From Photobacterium carnosum (GTDB lineage Bacteria; Pseudomonadota; Gammaproteobacteria; Enterobacterales; Vibrionaceae), in the NCBI RefSeq assembly GCF_002849605.1, contig NZ_NPIB01000021.1:16608-80607 (forward strand): 64,000 nt of DNA, in the 5' to 3' direction. The notes beneath the pieces are model-generated. The model saw only the letters and a program-made list of their open reading frames with translations. It was not told the DNA's origin and searched no databases. The position numbers and the translations under genes are program-made. Below are positions 17,731 to 26,684 of this stretch, in pieces (within the stretch, counting starts at the first letter, position 1; each line of letters begins with the position of its first letter).

Positions 17731-18795
17731 TTAAGCGTTAAAATTAATTGTGCTACACACAATGTTATCAGGTTTTGAACGTACAATAGCGTTAAGTTTT
17801 TCGGTTAAATAACTTTCAGTTAAATCTTCGCCGCGCTTCTTATCGACACTTACTTTAATTGATGAACTAGAATTAGCTCTATATTCATCAACGTCAACAG
17901 TAATGCCGTGAAGTAATTCTAAATCTTCAAGTAAGGTCTTGTAATCTACATTACCTTTACGAGTTGAAACAGAAACTTTAACACCAGCTAAAATGCCACT
18001 TTTAAAGTCACCAAAACAGCCGATAATTTGTTCTTGAATAGCGGATTGCTCTTTAGCATATTTCTTTGCTAAAGCCTCATATTTCTTACGTTCACGTAGT
18101 GTTACGACCAACTCATAAGTCAATTCTTCCCATTTATCAAAACGGGCATCATTAACAAACTCAGGTAATAACGCATCACGTTGTGGATCAAGTGCTGGTG
18201 GCTTACCAGATACAACACAGTTCCAGAACGACAATACTTCTTTGCGTAACCATTCCTGATAATCAGGGTTAGCCGGTATACGAAAAGCCATAGTGTTATT
18301 GCTGGCACGTTCAGTGCAGTAAAAGAATAAGACCGAATCAGAACACAACTCGTCAGTACAGAGCATTTGATACTGTACTTGCGTGTAATACATGCGGTAA
18401 GAAGACGAGAATCGCTTTTTATCTAACACCTCTTGGAACTTAGATTCACAAGGGCATTTGATTTCAAGAATTGTATTGGATTGTTGAGAGTAACCATCTA
18501 ACGATGAATGAAGCGGCTCATAAAGAGGATGCTCAATACATAACGGTTCAAAATGGTCTTTCGAGGCAGTTTCAAAAACTCGTCTAGCGACAGGTTCATA
18601 ACGCTTGCCACGTTGTACGTGTGGGTTTTTAGATAGGTCGGGACGTTCAATAAGTCCTACAAGTTCACACCATAATTGAAATTTCGTTTTATCGGGATTG
18701 CAGCCAATGATAGTTAATACATCACTAGCACCAATACCAGATTCACGCCATTTCAACCACGGATCAGTGTCTTGAATTAGATCAATGATTTTCAT
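17731..18795 (-). CDS. exo: Lambda-exonuclease/YqaJ-like recombination nuclease
   Basis: Alkaline-exonuclease family protein of 354 residues. Conserved blocks are WLKWRESGIGASD near the start, RGKRYEPVARRVFE, SLDGY followed by ILEIKCP (catalytic D...ExK), and YTQVQYQM. It should digest one strand of duplex DNA ends and load the Bet-type annealing protein encoded at 52-54 kb, as in SXT-like elements. I placed the start at ATG 18795 (MKIIDLIQ); an upstream TTG (18840) would translate a relic of the shared leader (GAATTATCTAAA). A sigma-70-like promoter and an operator copy lie 110-175 bp upstream. Confidence 0.85.
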   Translation of the reverse strand: MKIIDLIQDTDPWLKWRESGIGASDVLTIIGCNPDKTKFQLWCELVGLIERPDLSKNPHVQRGKRYEPVARRVFETASKDHFEPLCIEHPLYEPLHSSLDGYSQQSNTILEIKCPCESKFQEVLDKKRFSSSYRMYYTQVQYQMLCTDELCSDSVLFFYCTERASNNTMAFRIPANPDYQEWLRKEVLSFWNCVVSGKPPALDPQRDALLPEFVNDARFDKWEELTYELVVTLRERKKYEALAKKYAKEQSAIQEQIIGCFGDFKSGILAGVKVSVSTRKGNVDYKTLLEDLELLHGITVDVDEYRANSSSSIKVSVDKKRGEDLTESYLTEKLNAIVRSKPDNIVCSTINFNA

Positions 18796-18860
18796 GGTTA
18801 CACCAGGGGATTTAGATAATTCGGGATTTGCAGAGAGCAAATAATTAAATAGGGATAAAT

Positions 18861-18894
18861 TTGATTGCTGAACCTTTCACAGCGTGTCGGCTTT
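18861..18894. repeat. 34-bp leader repeat, copy 1
   Basis: Identical to 26062-26095. On the minus strand it lies in the 5' leader of the exonuclease transcript and contains GCTG-TGAAAGGTT-CAGC, which could form a small hairpin. Confidence 0.6.
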
Positions 18895-18907
18895 AATAAG
18901 AGTAATA

Positions 18908-18936
18908 AGGATAATGGCAGAGAGAATAATCGTCAA
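18908..18936 (-). promoter_or_regulatory. Promoter of exonuclease gene
   Basis: Minus strand TTGACG (18931-18936), 17 bp, TATCCT (18908-18913). An operator copy lies 14 bp upstream of the -35 box. Confidence 0.55.
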
Positions 18937-18950
18937 CATAAAGAGCTGTT

Positions 18951-18971
18951 AATTTTGTAATTTGCAATTCT
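18951..18971. promoter_or_regulatory. Recurrent plasmid operator, copy 4
   Basis: On the plus strand AATTTTG-TAATTTG-CAATTCT, just upstream of the exonuclease promoter. This position suits an activator. Confidence 0.5.
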
Positions 18972-18984
18972 ATCTGCTCAAGTT

Positions 18985-19950
18985 TCAGAACCTAAATCCT
19001 ATAACACTAGGTATGTTTAATATTTGAAAAGTGTCCTCTGCCACAAGCTCGATGTTATTCAGATCTATAAAGTCCATAGCAGCCCTATCTCTTTCAGCAA
19101 GCGCGTCATAATTCGCACCAAGAAACGGTTTTTTTCTTGGACTCATAACAGTCCCATTAACCTGACCATCACTAAGCAGAACAACCCCCTCAACTAAAAA
19201 CTCATTCCGTATAGTATTTGTATATAAATTATTTGGTGATAATTCGTTTATGGAAAGTATGTGGAAGTAATTTGTCAGCTTTAAATCTTGAAATCTTGAT
19301 GGTGAAAGAGATAAACCAAAATTAGACAGTCGATTTTCAACCATGTTACGAATAGCCGTTAATGTAGACTCTTGAAACATTGATTGGCTATTTTTTATGA
19401 CAGATACATTCTGAGGCTTGATATATTTGGGTGCTACTTTGATGCGCTCATAATCGGACGAGATTAACTGATCTAAATGTTCTTCTACGCTGCGCTTATA
19501 TGCACTATTCAAAAAAGCATCAGTCAATTCCCCCATAATACTAATAGAGGCTTGGTGGACGTATGTTGCCTGTTCAACAATATCAGGATTAGTGTTTTCA
19601 ATATCATGAACATAAGCAATAGCTCCATACTCCCCATTATTTAAAACCTGTGTTCTTGTTTGAACAGAATATGGTGATTTGTATGAGTGGCCAGTAGCTA
19701 ACATGCGCTGCTGCATTGCTAGAAGTCGTATCATTGATTTAACTTGCTTGGGTACGCCTAAAGCGCGAGTCCGAGAATAGAATACGGTCGGTATTAATGG
19801 TGATCGCGTGTTAAATAACAGATCGCCATTGCTAGAACTAGTCAGAGGAAGCACAAGAAATGCTTTGGCGTAGTTCTTTGGGTCTTGGGATAAACTGATT
19901 TTACAAACCGCGATATTAGAATAAAAATCTTTTAAATCAAAATGTCGCAT
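18985..19950 (-). CDS. VTGF-tag paralogue A
   Basis: Unknown 321-residue protein belonging to a family of ten paralogues in this window. The N-terminal block AFLVLPLTSSSNGDLLFNTRS corresponds to the 'YIITP...G.L' block of the others; a helical segment follows (KQVKSMIRLLAMQQ). Near the end it has FLVEGVVLLSDG and finishes ILNIPSVIGFRF, the family tag. AGG eight bases before the ATG serves as ribosome site. It is the last gene of a four-gene leftward operon (22264 to 18985), four bases after the previous stop. Function unknown. Confidence 0.6.
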   Translation of the reverse strand: MRHFDLKDFYSNIAVCKISLSQDPKNYAKAFLVLPLTSSSNGDLLFNTRSPLIPTVFYSRTRALGVPKQVKSMIRLLAMQQRMLATGHSYKSPYSVQTRTQVLNNGEYGAIAYVHDIENTNPDIVEQATYVHQASISIMGELTDAFLNSAYKRSVEEHLDQLISSDYERIKVAPKYIKPQNVSVIKNSQSMFQESTLTAIRNMVENRLSNFGLSLSPSRFQDLKLTNYFHILSINELSPNNLYTNTIRNEFLVEGVVLLSDGQVNGTVMSPRKKPFLGANYDALAERDRAAMDFIDLNNIELVAEDTFQILNIPSVIGFRF

Positions 19951-19954
19951 GTGT

Positions 19955-20920
19955 TTACCTAGTTAATTGATAGCCAGTAACGGCAAACAAATCCAGCTTG
20001 TTAACTATTGGCAATTCAAAGCCACCAGCACCGATATTAATCGTGTTGTTTGCAAAATCAATAAACCATTGTCCATTCTCTGATATTAATACGTCACCTA
20101 CTTTGCAGTAGCTAACAGAGCTACATTGCACAACACCATCAATAATAATTACTTCTTTGCCACTAGAGGCCGCAACATTATAAGAATCAAGTACAACATC
20201 GTGATCATTATATAAATAGTTAACACTAGTAATATCATTGCCACAGCCAAACGCATCAAAAGAAGCATTGAGAATAAGTGATTTATGATAGCCACTTACC
20301 TGTTCAGTCAGTGAGACTAAGCCCCGTTCATAACTACATTTTTCTGGTAGCTGAATATCAAAAAAATCTAATTCATACGCAAATTCTAATGCGTTACCAT
20401 CGCTACCGTAAACGATCATATCTACTGGTACATTCCACTCATTTCGGAAAGTAGCATTATAATGTTTAAGTTTAAGTCTATCTATTTCAGTAGTTTCATT
20501 GCGGCAATCACGATCAAACAACTCTAATCTTTTGTTATTGCTTACATCACGTAAATCCAAAATAGTGTCGAACGGTACAGTTGGTGCAACACAAGTAAAT
20601 ATTGAATCCATATGAGTTTCAGTCAGTAAACCATATACGCCAGATATGTTAGACAAATCCGGTGCTACTTGCGCTTGCAAGACAGTAAGTTCACTAATCA
20701 ACCGTTTGATTTTATCTGGTAATTCACCTGTAGCCGCATCACAGACAGTGATAATGGATGCAAACAACCCTTTGGTTTCCGAATGAATTAAACGTCCATT
20801 GTGAGGCTGTATGGGCGTTATGATATAAGCGCGTTTATTGATGCTTAAAACCCCATTAGGACAGTAAGGATAAACACTAACGGCAATGATAGAGCGTGAA
20901 TTTATTATGTTATTGATCAT
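19955..20920 (-). CDS. VTGF-tag paralogue B
   Basis: Unknown 321-residue paralogue. It opens with SRSIIAVSV and AYIITPIQPHNGRLIHSETKG, closely parallel to the next gene upstream (ARSIINVTEF, LYIVTP...), showing the two arose by tandem duplication followed by strong divergence. The late motif is VIIIDGVVQCSS and the end is LFAVTGYQLTR. The start overlaps the previous stop (TAATG), so translation is coupled. No catalytic motif or membrane segment is seen. Confidence 0.6.
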   Translation of the reverse strand: MINNIINSRSIIAVSVYPYCPNGVLSINKRAYIITPIQPHNGRLIHSETKGLFASIITVCDAATGELPDKIKRLISELTVLQAQVAPDLSNISGVYGLLTETHMDSIFTCVAPTVPFDTILDLRDVSNNKRLELFDRDCRNETTEIDRLKLKHYNATFRNEWNVPVDMIVYGSDGNALEFAYELDFFDIQLPEKCSYERGLVSLTEQVSGYHKSLILNASFDAFGCGNDITSVNYLYNDHDVVLDSYNVAASSGKEVIIIDGVVQCSSVSYCKVGDVLISENGQWFIDFANNTINIGAGGFELPIVNKLDLFAVTGYQLTR

Positions 20921-21834
20921 TATTTGAATGATATTCCAGTGACCTGCAATGAATTAATAAGAAATAGTGACAGATCTGATTCTTGAATAGATACATAAAA
21001 CGCTTTTTGGAAGTCTTCAATATCCTGTTTGCTGATAAATCTATAGCCTAAAGGATAAACCTCTAAAAACTCACTGTTATCCATGCCCTTATGAATGTCA
21101 ACTAACTGCCCATCAACAAAAAAATAGTCAGAATATTCATTAAAATCATCTGCTATGAACTCACACTCTTGCACCTTAAAGCCGCTAGCAATAAATATTA
21201 CTTCACCGTTCATGGCACGGTCTTTGTTATTTATTAACTTAGTATCAGCCAACTCAATGGCAATTGATTTTGACTGCTTCCTAAACAACTCAACTAACTT
21301 ACGGTAATCGCCGTGAGTTACAGTGTCACTCTTTGTTGTCGGTGCAATTTGTTGATCTCTACCTTTTATCTGCGAAATATTTAAGGTTATTTTGGGCGAT
21401 AAGCCAAGATTTTCTGTATCAGGAGCTATATCAGTAATTACCCCTTTCAGATCTGCATATTCATCTTCCAAAGCAGGAAGTTTTTTATCATCAATGATGT
21501 ATTCAATAGGCAAAGAGGTATTCATGATTGGAAGTTGTGAAAACCAGCGTCCACATATTTTGCCCATAGCTAAACTGTTCACATTGCGATAATCATCAAG
21601 CATCCAACATTGGCTGTACGCTACAGCATTAATGACGGCTTGTAATTCATCAAACTTATTACTGACTTTTTTCTCTACGAGTATTGCTGTAGGTTGTGCC
21701 AACTCACGGTTAATTACCCAATATCCTCTATTTCTAAAGTATGGAGTCACTATATATAGCAAGCCCTCGCGTGTAACAAACTCAGTGACATTGATTATGG
21801 ATCTTGCACCACATAAAGTATTTGATATTGCCAT
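20920..21834 (-). CDS. VTGF-tag paralogue C
   Basis: Unknown paralogue of 304 residues when started at ATG 21834 (MAISNTLC), which follows GAGG by seven bases; the longer frame to 21948 would overlap the upstream gene and is less likely. N-terminal block ARSIINVTEF and LYIVTPYFRNRGYWVI; late motif YFFVDGQLVDIHKG; end SLQVTGISFK. Its stop overlaps the start of paralogue B. Confidence 0.6.
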   Translation of the reverse strand: MAISNTLCGARSIINVTEFVTREGLLYIVTPYFRNRGYWVINRELAQPTAILVEKKVSNKFDELQAVINAVAYSQCWMLDDYRNVNSLAMGKICGRWFSQLPIMNTSLPIEYIIDDKKLPALEDEYADLKGVITDIAPDTENLGLSPKITLNISQIKGRDQQIAPTTKSDTVTHGDYRKLVELFRKQSKSIAIELADTKLINNKDRAMNGEVIFIASGFKVQECEFIADDFNEYSDYFFVDGQLVDIHKGMDNSEFLEVYPLGYRFISKQDIEDFQKAFYVSIQESDLSLFLINSLQVTGISFK

Positions 21835-21847
21835 ACACGCCTCAGAA

Positions 21848-22264
21848 TTATTTAGATCTAGGGTAATTATCTTTATGTACCCAGTAATCACTAATACGGC
21901 CTCGAATGCCTGATTTACAATGCGCACAATGATAAAACGGGTGCGCATTGGGTTTCGATTTCCTTAGTTCCATCATGTTACTGCAGCACATCAAGGGCAA
22001 CGCTATTTTCTCAGATTTGTGCCCTTTCTCATTATCATCTAACAAACTGAACAACCACAAACACTTTGTACGTGCTGGTTCGTTGATCTCAAGTATAGAG
22101 TCAAACAAGCCGTCATCGACAGATTCAATATCAACCTGCAGATCAAAGCGTTTCAGTACATAAACGATGTTTGTCATATACTCGCTCATATGCTCGGTAC
22201 TTATGTCACTACACCGTAATTGCTCCCGAAGTGTTTGAGCTATTCCCTCTATACCACCAGCCAT
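21848..22264 (-). CDS. Small protein with possible zinc ribbon
   Basis: Unrecognised 138-residue protein, first gene of the four-gene operon. The C-terminal part has LPLMCCSN and, 20 residues later, FYHCAHCKSG, a likely zinc-binding CxxC pair with partners. ATG 22264 follows AGAGG. The stop is 13 bp before the start of paralogue C. It may regulate or assist the paralogues; this is inferred from position only. Confidence 0.6.
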   Translation of the reverse strand: MAGGIEGIAQTLREQLRCSDISTEHMSEYMTNIVYVLKRFDLQVDIESVDDGLFDSILEINEPARTKCLWLFSLLDDNEKGHKSEKIALPLMCCSNMMELRKSKPNAHPFYHCAHCKSGIRGRISDYWVHKDNYPRSK

Positions 22265-22399
22265 AAATACCTCTATTTTGCTATTGAGCTTATAATTAGG
22301 ATTGAATTTATTACGTTTTATTTTTGTTTCTTATGGCCATAAGAAACATTCGATAGGTTTTAAAAGGCAAGTAAGGCCACCTTTAAAATAAAACAAAAA

Positions 22400-22429
22400 A
22401 ACGACCACTCTCCAGGGAGAATGATCGTT
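22400..22429 (-). terminator. Terminator of the 22508 gene
   Basis: Long stem AACGATCATTCTCC / GGAGAGTGGTCGTT (minus strand, a few G-U or mismatched pairs), followed by U-run. Confidence 0.75.
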
Positions 22430-22483
22430 CTTATTGTTACTGATAAATCAGCTTTAGTTTAAATTAGATAAATATCTCGTTAT

Positions 22484-22504
22484 GTTTTTGCAAACAACAA
22501 AATC
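22484..22504. promoter_or_regulatory. Recurrent plasmid operator, copy 5
   Basis: On the minus strand GATTTTG-TTGTTTG-CAAAAAC, 220 bp upstream of the four-gene operon. The embedded TTGCAA and a TATCTA 17 bp further on could form a promoter. Confidence 0.55.
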
Positions 22505-22507
22505 AAG

Positions 22508-23848
22508 TTAAAAACCAATCCCTGTCAATTGTGGAAGATTTAGAAGATTTTCAAATACAGCCACATCAACACCACGTTTAGATACAACGTAACTACTATG
22601 ATTACTAGCAACACATTGACCATCAAGAAATATTGCTACTTTTGGTGATAGCTTTACCTTGAAATCCATCATAATGGCTTCAATAACGCTCCCTGTGGGA
22701 TTGTCTTTACTAACCAATGGATAAGTTGAATTAAACTTGTTTCCTTGCTCGCGTTTGATTACAGGTGCATTAACAAAGTTAGTTCTGAGCTTGCGTGACT
22801 GTATTTGTTTTTGTGGTGATAAAGAAAGCCATACTTCATAAAGGTCACAATGATTATCTGCAAAAGAATGAATCATATCTTGATGATTAATGTCGTTTTC
22901 ATTGTCGAATGGAAATATGGACTCGTAATCATCATCTACGGCAAATGTGGTAACGGTTCTATTTATTTTATAGTCATGGCGATAAAAGTTACGAGATAAC
23001 TCATTTAATGAATTAATCATCGACTCTACTGCTTGTTGGTCGAAATTAGTTTCTGTATTTACATGTGCCGGTTTAAATCTTATTGGGCGAAAGGTATTAA
23101 TCACAGCACCATCGTAACGATAGCAACCATTTAAGATTGGTAATGTGTAAATAAGATCATGCTCTACATCATCACGTATTACCACGCTCAGTTGTGCAGT
23201 ACGGCCAAACTCAACTTTGTATTCATCCAGCGTTGAGTGTTTACATATCCCATCAATAAAAACAGCAAAACCATCATTGCCAGAATCAATACCGGACTCA
23301 ACATCTTCGATTATTTCTCTCAGGTATTCAGGATCACTAAGTTTCACTGATTCTAATAAAATCTCAGCATTCGCATGAGTTTTCTTGCTTCGAGTATCTA
23401 TCCATTCATAAGATAATGTCTTAGCAGATATTACAGGTCGATTGTTGGCATTATACATCTGCTTATGCCAAGCATCGTTTAGATATTCACAATCAATTAT
23501 TGTTATTGCGCTAACAGGAAAGTTTGCACTTTCATTGTATTGTGTTTTATCTAACTCGATTGAATCTTCTAATAATGGAAAGATGTTACGTCCATTGTTA
23601 TCTTTCGCAATAGCAAACATATAGGTCGAACAAGAGGCTGTTTTATATATGTTTATCTTATTAGCAATGTAATTCAGATCGGCCATTACCATCTTTAATT
23701 CAACAAGATCAAAACCAGTCACATCGAACGGTTCAAATACTTCGCGTGTTTTGTCATTAAAGAAAGCAACATCATCGTTATCTAATAATGTAATTAGGTA
23801 ATCAGCGTTGTTTTTGCGGTACACAACATTAAGTTTCGATAGGCGCAT
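22508..23848 (-). CDS. VTGF-tag paralogue D (two-unit fusion)
   Basis: The largest family member, 446 residues, appears to contain two units. The first has DYLITLLDNDD at the start and FAVFIDGICKHSTLDEY at about residue 195; the second follows and has VAIFLDGQCVASNHSSY near the end, finishing NLPQLTGIGF. Only the second unit carries the terminal tag, so the tag marks the C-terminus of the polypeptide, not each unit. Leader AAGGAATAATCTAATG fixes the start. It has its own terminator and is a single-gene unit. Confidence 0.6.
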   Translation of the reverse strand: MRLSKLNVVYRKNNADYLITLLDNDDVAFFNDKTREVFEPFDVTGFDLVELKMVMADLNYIANKINIYKTASCSTYMFAIAKDNNGRNIFPLLEDSIELDKTQYNESANFPVSAITIIDCEYLNDAWHKQMYNANNRPVISAKTLSYEWIDTRSKKTHANAEILLESVKLSDPEYLREIIEDVESGIDSGNDGFAVFIDGICKHSTLDEYKVEFGRTAQLSVVIRDDVEHDLIYTLPILNGCYRYDGAVINTFRPIRFKPAHVNTETNFDQQAVESMINSLNELSRNFYRHDYKINRTVTTFAVDDDYESIFPFDNENDINHQDMIHSFADNHCDLYEVWLSLSPQKQIQSRKLRTNFVNAPVIKREQGNKFNSTYPLVSKDNPTGSVIEAIMMDFKVKLSPKVAIFLDGQCVASNHSSYVVSKRGVDVAVFENLLNLPQLTGIGF

Positions 23849-23940
23849 TAGATTATTCCTTATTGGGAGGTTGGATATAGAAAAACAGACAGCGACTAGT
23901 TATCTATTTTATTGGTTTGATTGTCTCTTTAATCAGTAAA

Positions 23941-24633
23941 TTAGAAACAGATGCCCGTTATACCGCAGATATTGAGTAATGAGTTTCGTTGATTTTCTTC
24001 ACTCAAAAAATGGTCGATTTCATCAATATCGTTATGAGCTAATTTACCGCCTACAACAATTGAAATATTCCATTCTTCTGCTTTCGTATATGGGCAGTAT
24101 TGCTCTGATAAGTACGATTTAATGTATGTTTCTAAATCGCTAATTGCATTTTCACTTTCTGGATTGTTAATCCTTGGGTACTTAAATGCAAAACCGTCAG
24201 GCTCATACCATGATTTAGCGTCACTACTTTTCAGTGAGAACGATTCAACTCCAAGTTTGTACATTGTCTCAGACGATAGTTCTTGCTCAAAATCATTTCC
24301 ACAAATAGGAAACAAAGCAGTATTACCTATCCTCATTACTCGGTTATAAGCACGATTAACATCGGACTCATACTCAGCAATCATTGAGAAATGATTAGTT
24401 ACATACGCCATGCTACGCGCAAGCTTTAGTGCGCTTCTAGTCGTAAAGCCAGATTCAATTAGATCTACAATTCCGAAAAAGTTACCAACTGTCCAGCGAT
24501 CAAAGCAGTGATTACCGTTTAGGTTGATAGTAGGGAAAAACAATAACTCTCTATGTTTTCCATCGTCAGTAATGAGTTCAGCAATAAAACTTAAAGTCTG
24601 TTTTTTCAGGTCGGGTAAGAAGTTAGAAAGCAT
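23941..24633 (-). CDS. VTGF-tag paralogue E
   Basis: Unknown 230-residue paralogue. N-terminal strand block TLSFIAELITDDG; late motif ISIVVGGKLAHNDIDE; end LLNICGITGICF, one of the clearest copies of the terminal tag. The leader has CCCCAGGAAGACGAATG. It lies between paralogue D and the higBA locus, with a terminator behind the upstream unit. Confidence 0.6.
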   Translation of the reverse strand: MLSNFLPDLKKQTLSFIAELITDDGKHRELLFFPTINLNGNHCFDRWTVGNFFGIVDLIESGFTTRSALKLARSMAYVTNHFSMIAEYESDVNRAYNRVMRIGNTALFPICGNDFEQELSSETMYKLGVESFSLKSSDAKSWYEPDGFAFKYPRINNPESENAISDLETYIKSYLSEQYCPYTKAEEWNISIVVGGKLAHNDIDEIDHFLSEENQRNSLLNICGITGICF

Positions 24634-24661
24634 TCGTCTTCCTGGGGATTAGATGTAAAAA

Positions 24662-24679
24662 AGCCCGTATTCACGGGCT
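24662..24679 (-). terminator. Terminator of higBA
   Basis: Stem AGCCCGT / ACGGGCT with a 4-nt loop and U-run on the minus strand. Confidence 0.75.
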
Positions 24680-24746
24680 AAGATTAGATAGGCAGGAGTA
24701 CAAACTAAAGCTAAGTTAGCGAGTTTGCACAATTGATAAGTTAACT

Positions 24747-25115
24747 CTAATTCACTAGTTGATATTCTTTTACAAGGCTATCAAGTGAAATTTTAAGCCC
24801 TTTATTCAAATTACGAATCATGGTGAGTGTTAAACCACGCTTACGTTTCAATACCTCAGACACGCGGCTACGTGTCCCTAAGTATGGCACTAAGTCTTTA
24901 TCTTCTAACCCTAACTGCTCCATGCGAAAGCGGATAGCCTCAATTGGATCAGGCGGAGAGAACGGATAATTAGCTTCCTCAAACGCTTCTACAAGAGTCG
25001 AGAGCACTTCTAATTCATCAAACTCTGCTGTATTTGGTTCAGCATCCCAAAGCTGCTCGATACGAGCTAAAGCCGCACGATTATCTTCTGCTGTTTTGAT
25101 TGGTTTAATGTTCAT
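24747..25115 (-). CDS. higA: HigA-type antitoxin
   Basis: 122-residue antitoxin with a C-terminal helix-turn-helix of the XRE type (LVPYLGTRSRVSEVLKRKRGLTLTMIRNL), preceded by the acidic toxin-binding segment (WDAEPNTAEFDELEVLSTLVEAFE). It neutralises HigB and represses the operon. It follows higB after 11 bp, the reversed order (toxin first) typical of higBA. The operator is the perfect inverted repeat upstream of higB. Confidence 0.88.
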   Translation of the reverse strand: MNIKPIKTAEDNRAALARIEQLWDAEPNTAEFDELEVLSTLVEAFEEANYPFSPPDPIEAIRFRMEQLGLEDKDLVPYLGTRSRVSEVLKRKRGLTLTMIRNLNKGLKISLDSLVKEYQLVN

Positions 25116-25126
25116 ATATGCCTCTT

Positions 25127-25426
25127 TTAAATGGTCGCAGCGTCTACTTTGTCATAATCGGCATGAGTACCTATAAAGCGAACGTAAACATTTGAAACAT
25201 TGTAATTAATCGCGGTAATTAATCGGTATTTATTGCCATGTATATTGAACACAACACGATTATTACCAACAAAAGACGCATTTCGATACTTTGTTTTAAT
25301 GTCATTTGGCGTTTGCCAGTTTGCTTTCTTAACTTCTGCATACCATGCAAGAAGCGGTTGTTCTGCACCGGTATGATTAGGCTGTTCCCAAAACTCACGC
25401 AAAGTTGAACGTGATAATATTCGCAT
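25127..25426 (-). CDS. higB: HigB-type mRNA interferase toxin
   Basis: 99-residue RelE-superfamily toxin that cleaves mRNA at the ribosome. Diagnostic blocks are REFWEQPNHTGAEQPLLAWY, NNRVVFNIHGNKYRLI and VYVRFIGTHADYDKVDA, which match the HigB branch closely. The start follows AAGGGAATAGT. First gene of the toxin-antitoxin operon; it stabilises the plasmid by killing cells that lose it. Confidence 0.9.
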   Translation of the reverse strand: MRILSRSTLREFWEQPNHTGAEQPLLAWYAEVKKANWQTPNDIKTKYRNASFVGNNRVVFNIHGNKYRLITAINYNVSNVYVRFIGTHADYDKVDAATI

Positions 25427-25442
25427 ACTATTCCCTTATTCC

Positions 25443-25499
25443 ATTATTAGAAATGATTAGATGTTAGTCAACCAAGTTTTCCCATTTTGGGAAAACTTG
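25443..25499 (-). promoter_or_regulatory. higBA promoter and HigA operator
   Basis: Minus strand TTGACT (25466-25471), 17 bp, AATAAT (25443-25448). Directly upstream is a perfect 11-bp inverted repeat CAAGTTTTCCC / GGGAAAACTTG with a 5-bp centre (25473-25499), the likely HigA operator. Confidence 0.7.
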
Positions 25500-25516
25500 T
25501 GTTGTGAATTGAATAA

Positions 25517-25536
25517 AACCCGTAAACATACGGGCT
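25517..25536 (-). terminator. Terminator of the 25560 gene
   Basis: Stem AGCCCGTA / TACGGGTT (minus strand) with a 4-nt loop, then TTATT. Confidence 0.6.
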
Positions 25537-25559
25537 AAAGTTAGATAGGCTGGTGGACT

Positions 25560-25907
25560 TTAAAAACTAAAGTCATATTCAATCTGGTCATTGATAATAA
25601 TGAATGTTTTACCGAACTCAGCATGATCACATACGATAGACCATGATTGCTCACAACCATCAAAGATGGAAAAGTTAAAGAAGCCATGCTTTGCAGCAAC
25701 CTCACCCATCAATAAAATCAGGTTTTCTTCAATCAAGTTTTTAGCTTTTTGGTGGTCTTCATACTCATAATCATCATTAAGTAATGATTCCTTATGTTCT
25801 GTTCGCACTTCATTCTTAAACTCAAACTCGGCAGCTAATAATGCAGCATTAATAGCTTCGTATGCTTCGGTTTCGTTAACGGTAGATACTTCAATGATAT
25901 TTAACAT
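25560..25907 (-). CDS. Small acidic hypothetical protein
   Basis: Unrecognised acidic protein of 115 residues, with a helical first half (NAALLAAEFEFKNEV, then many D/E) and a strand-rich C-terminus (WSIVCDHAEFGKTFIIINDQIEYDFSF). Leader AAGGAATTATCTATATG is the shared plasmid leader. Its length and acidity resemble DNA-mimic or anti-defence proteins, but no motif supports that. The leader region contains a 34-bp repeat shared with the exonuclease gene. Confidence 0.55.
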   Translation of the reverse strand: MLNIIEVSTVNETEAYEAINAALLAAEFEFKNEVRTEHKESLLNDDYEYEDHQKAKNLIEENLILLMGEVAAKHGFFNFSIFDGCEQSWSIVCDHAEFGKTFIIINDQIEYDFSF

Positions 25908-26061
25908 ATAGATAATTCCTTAGATATGACGAAGCGATCCAGTAATTTTGAGAACTACAGGATTACTTTTTCTTTGATAAATAGTGGGATTTGCACAGCT
26001 AGGTGTACAAAAAATTGATAAAAAAATGGATTTGATTGCGTGAGTTAGCTTGATGCTAAGA

Positions 26062-26095
26062 TTGATTGCTGAACCTTTCACAGCGTGTCGGCTTT
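26062..26095. repeat. 34-bp leader repeat, copy 2
   Basis: Identical to 18861-18894, in the same orientation, about 155 bp upstream of the 25907 start. Confidence 0.6.
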
Positions 26096-26176
26096 TGTAG
26101 AATAGCTAGAATAATCATTTGGTTTATATATATCAAATCATTTGTCAGACCACAGTAATTTCAGAAACATAAAAAG

Positions 26177-26209
26177 CCTCGCCAGATCGCTAATTGCGAT
26201 CTAACGGGA
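26177..26209 (-). terminator. Minus-strand terminator
   Basis: Core stem AGATCGC / GCGATCT with further imperfect pairing outward and a CTTTTT run on the minus strand. It implies a leftward transcript from the 26.2-26.6 kb region, perhaps of a relic gene. Confidence 0.5.
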
Positions 26210-26684
26210 CTAATTACTTAATGGACTGATTCTACGATTAACCAACCCATCTGCTTATCGACACCTTTAACCATACATGCTTGTGTAGCGAAGTTAGAAA
26301 TAAAATGGTTGAAAACAATAGTGTCGACACTTGGATACGGAGTCAAACACGCTATTGTAGTGAAAAGTAGCGACAATACAGTACAGTCAATAGACTCTAA
26401 GTGACCAAAACTACTAGCGCCAGCCAAAAACACTGGATTTTACTCACTACAACTTGTATCCAAGTTTGCATAATTTACTTTAGATGGAGCGTGGTTTTTC
26501 TTACATGTCAAAGGGAACATACAACCATAGATAAGTTTCAATTTTTAATGTCATCGCTGTAGTCTTTTTTGTCATGGTTTCAAACTTATAGGCCAACTTC
26601 ATTGTTCAAATATAAAAAACGTAGCATTATCCCATTGACGATGTTGCTTTTGTTTCGATTTAAATTAATAGCTATAGGGTTAAC

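Larger units (their letters stand above)
25908..26684. other. Mostly non-coding junction before the accessory island
   Basis: About 780 bp with no well-supported gene. It contains the second 34-bp leader repeat, a minus-strand hairpin terminator and one weak minus-strand frame (26218-26433, GTG start, 71 residues, no ribosome site). Base composition and gene direction change just to the right. Confidence 0.5.

Noticed and set aside
20044..20061. Further copy of the recurrent operator (GTTGTTTGCAAAATC)
   Set aside because: Only one arm matches well, and it lies within paralogue B coding sequence; likely chance.
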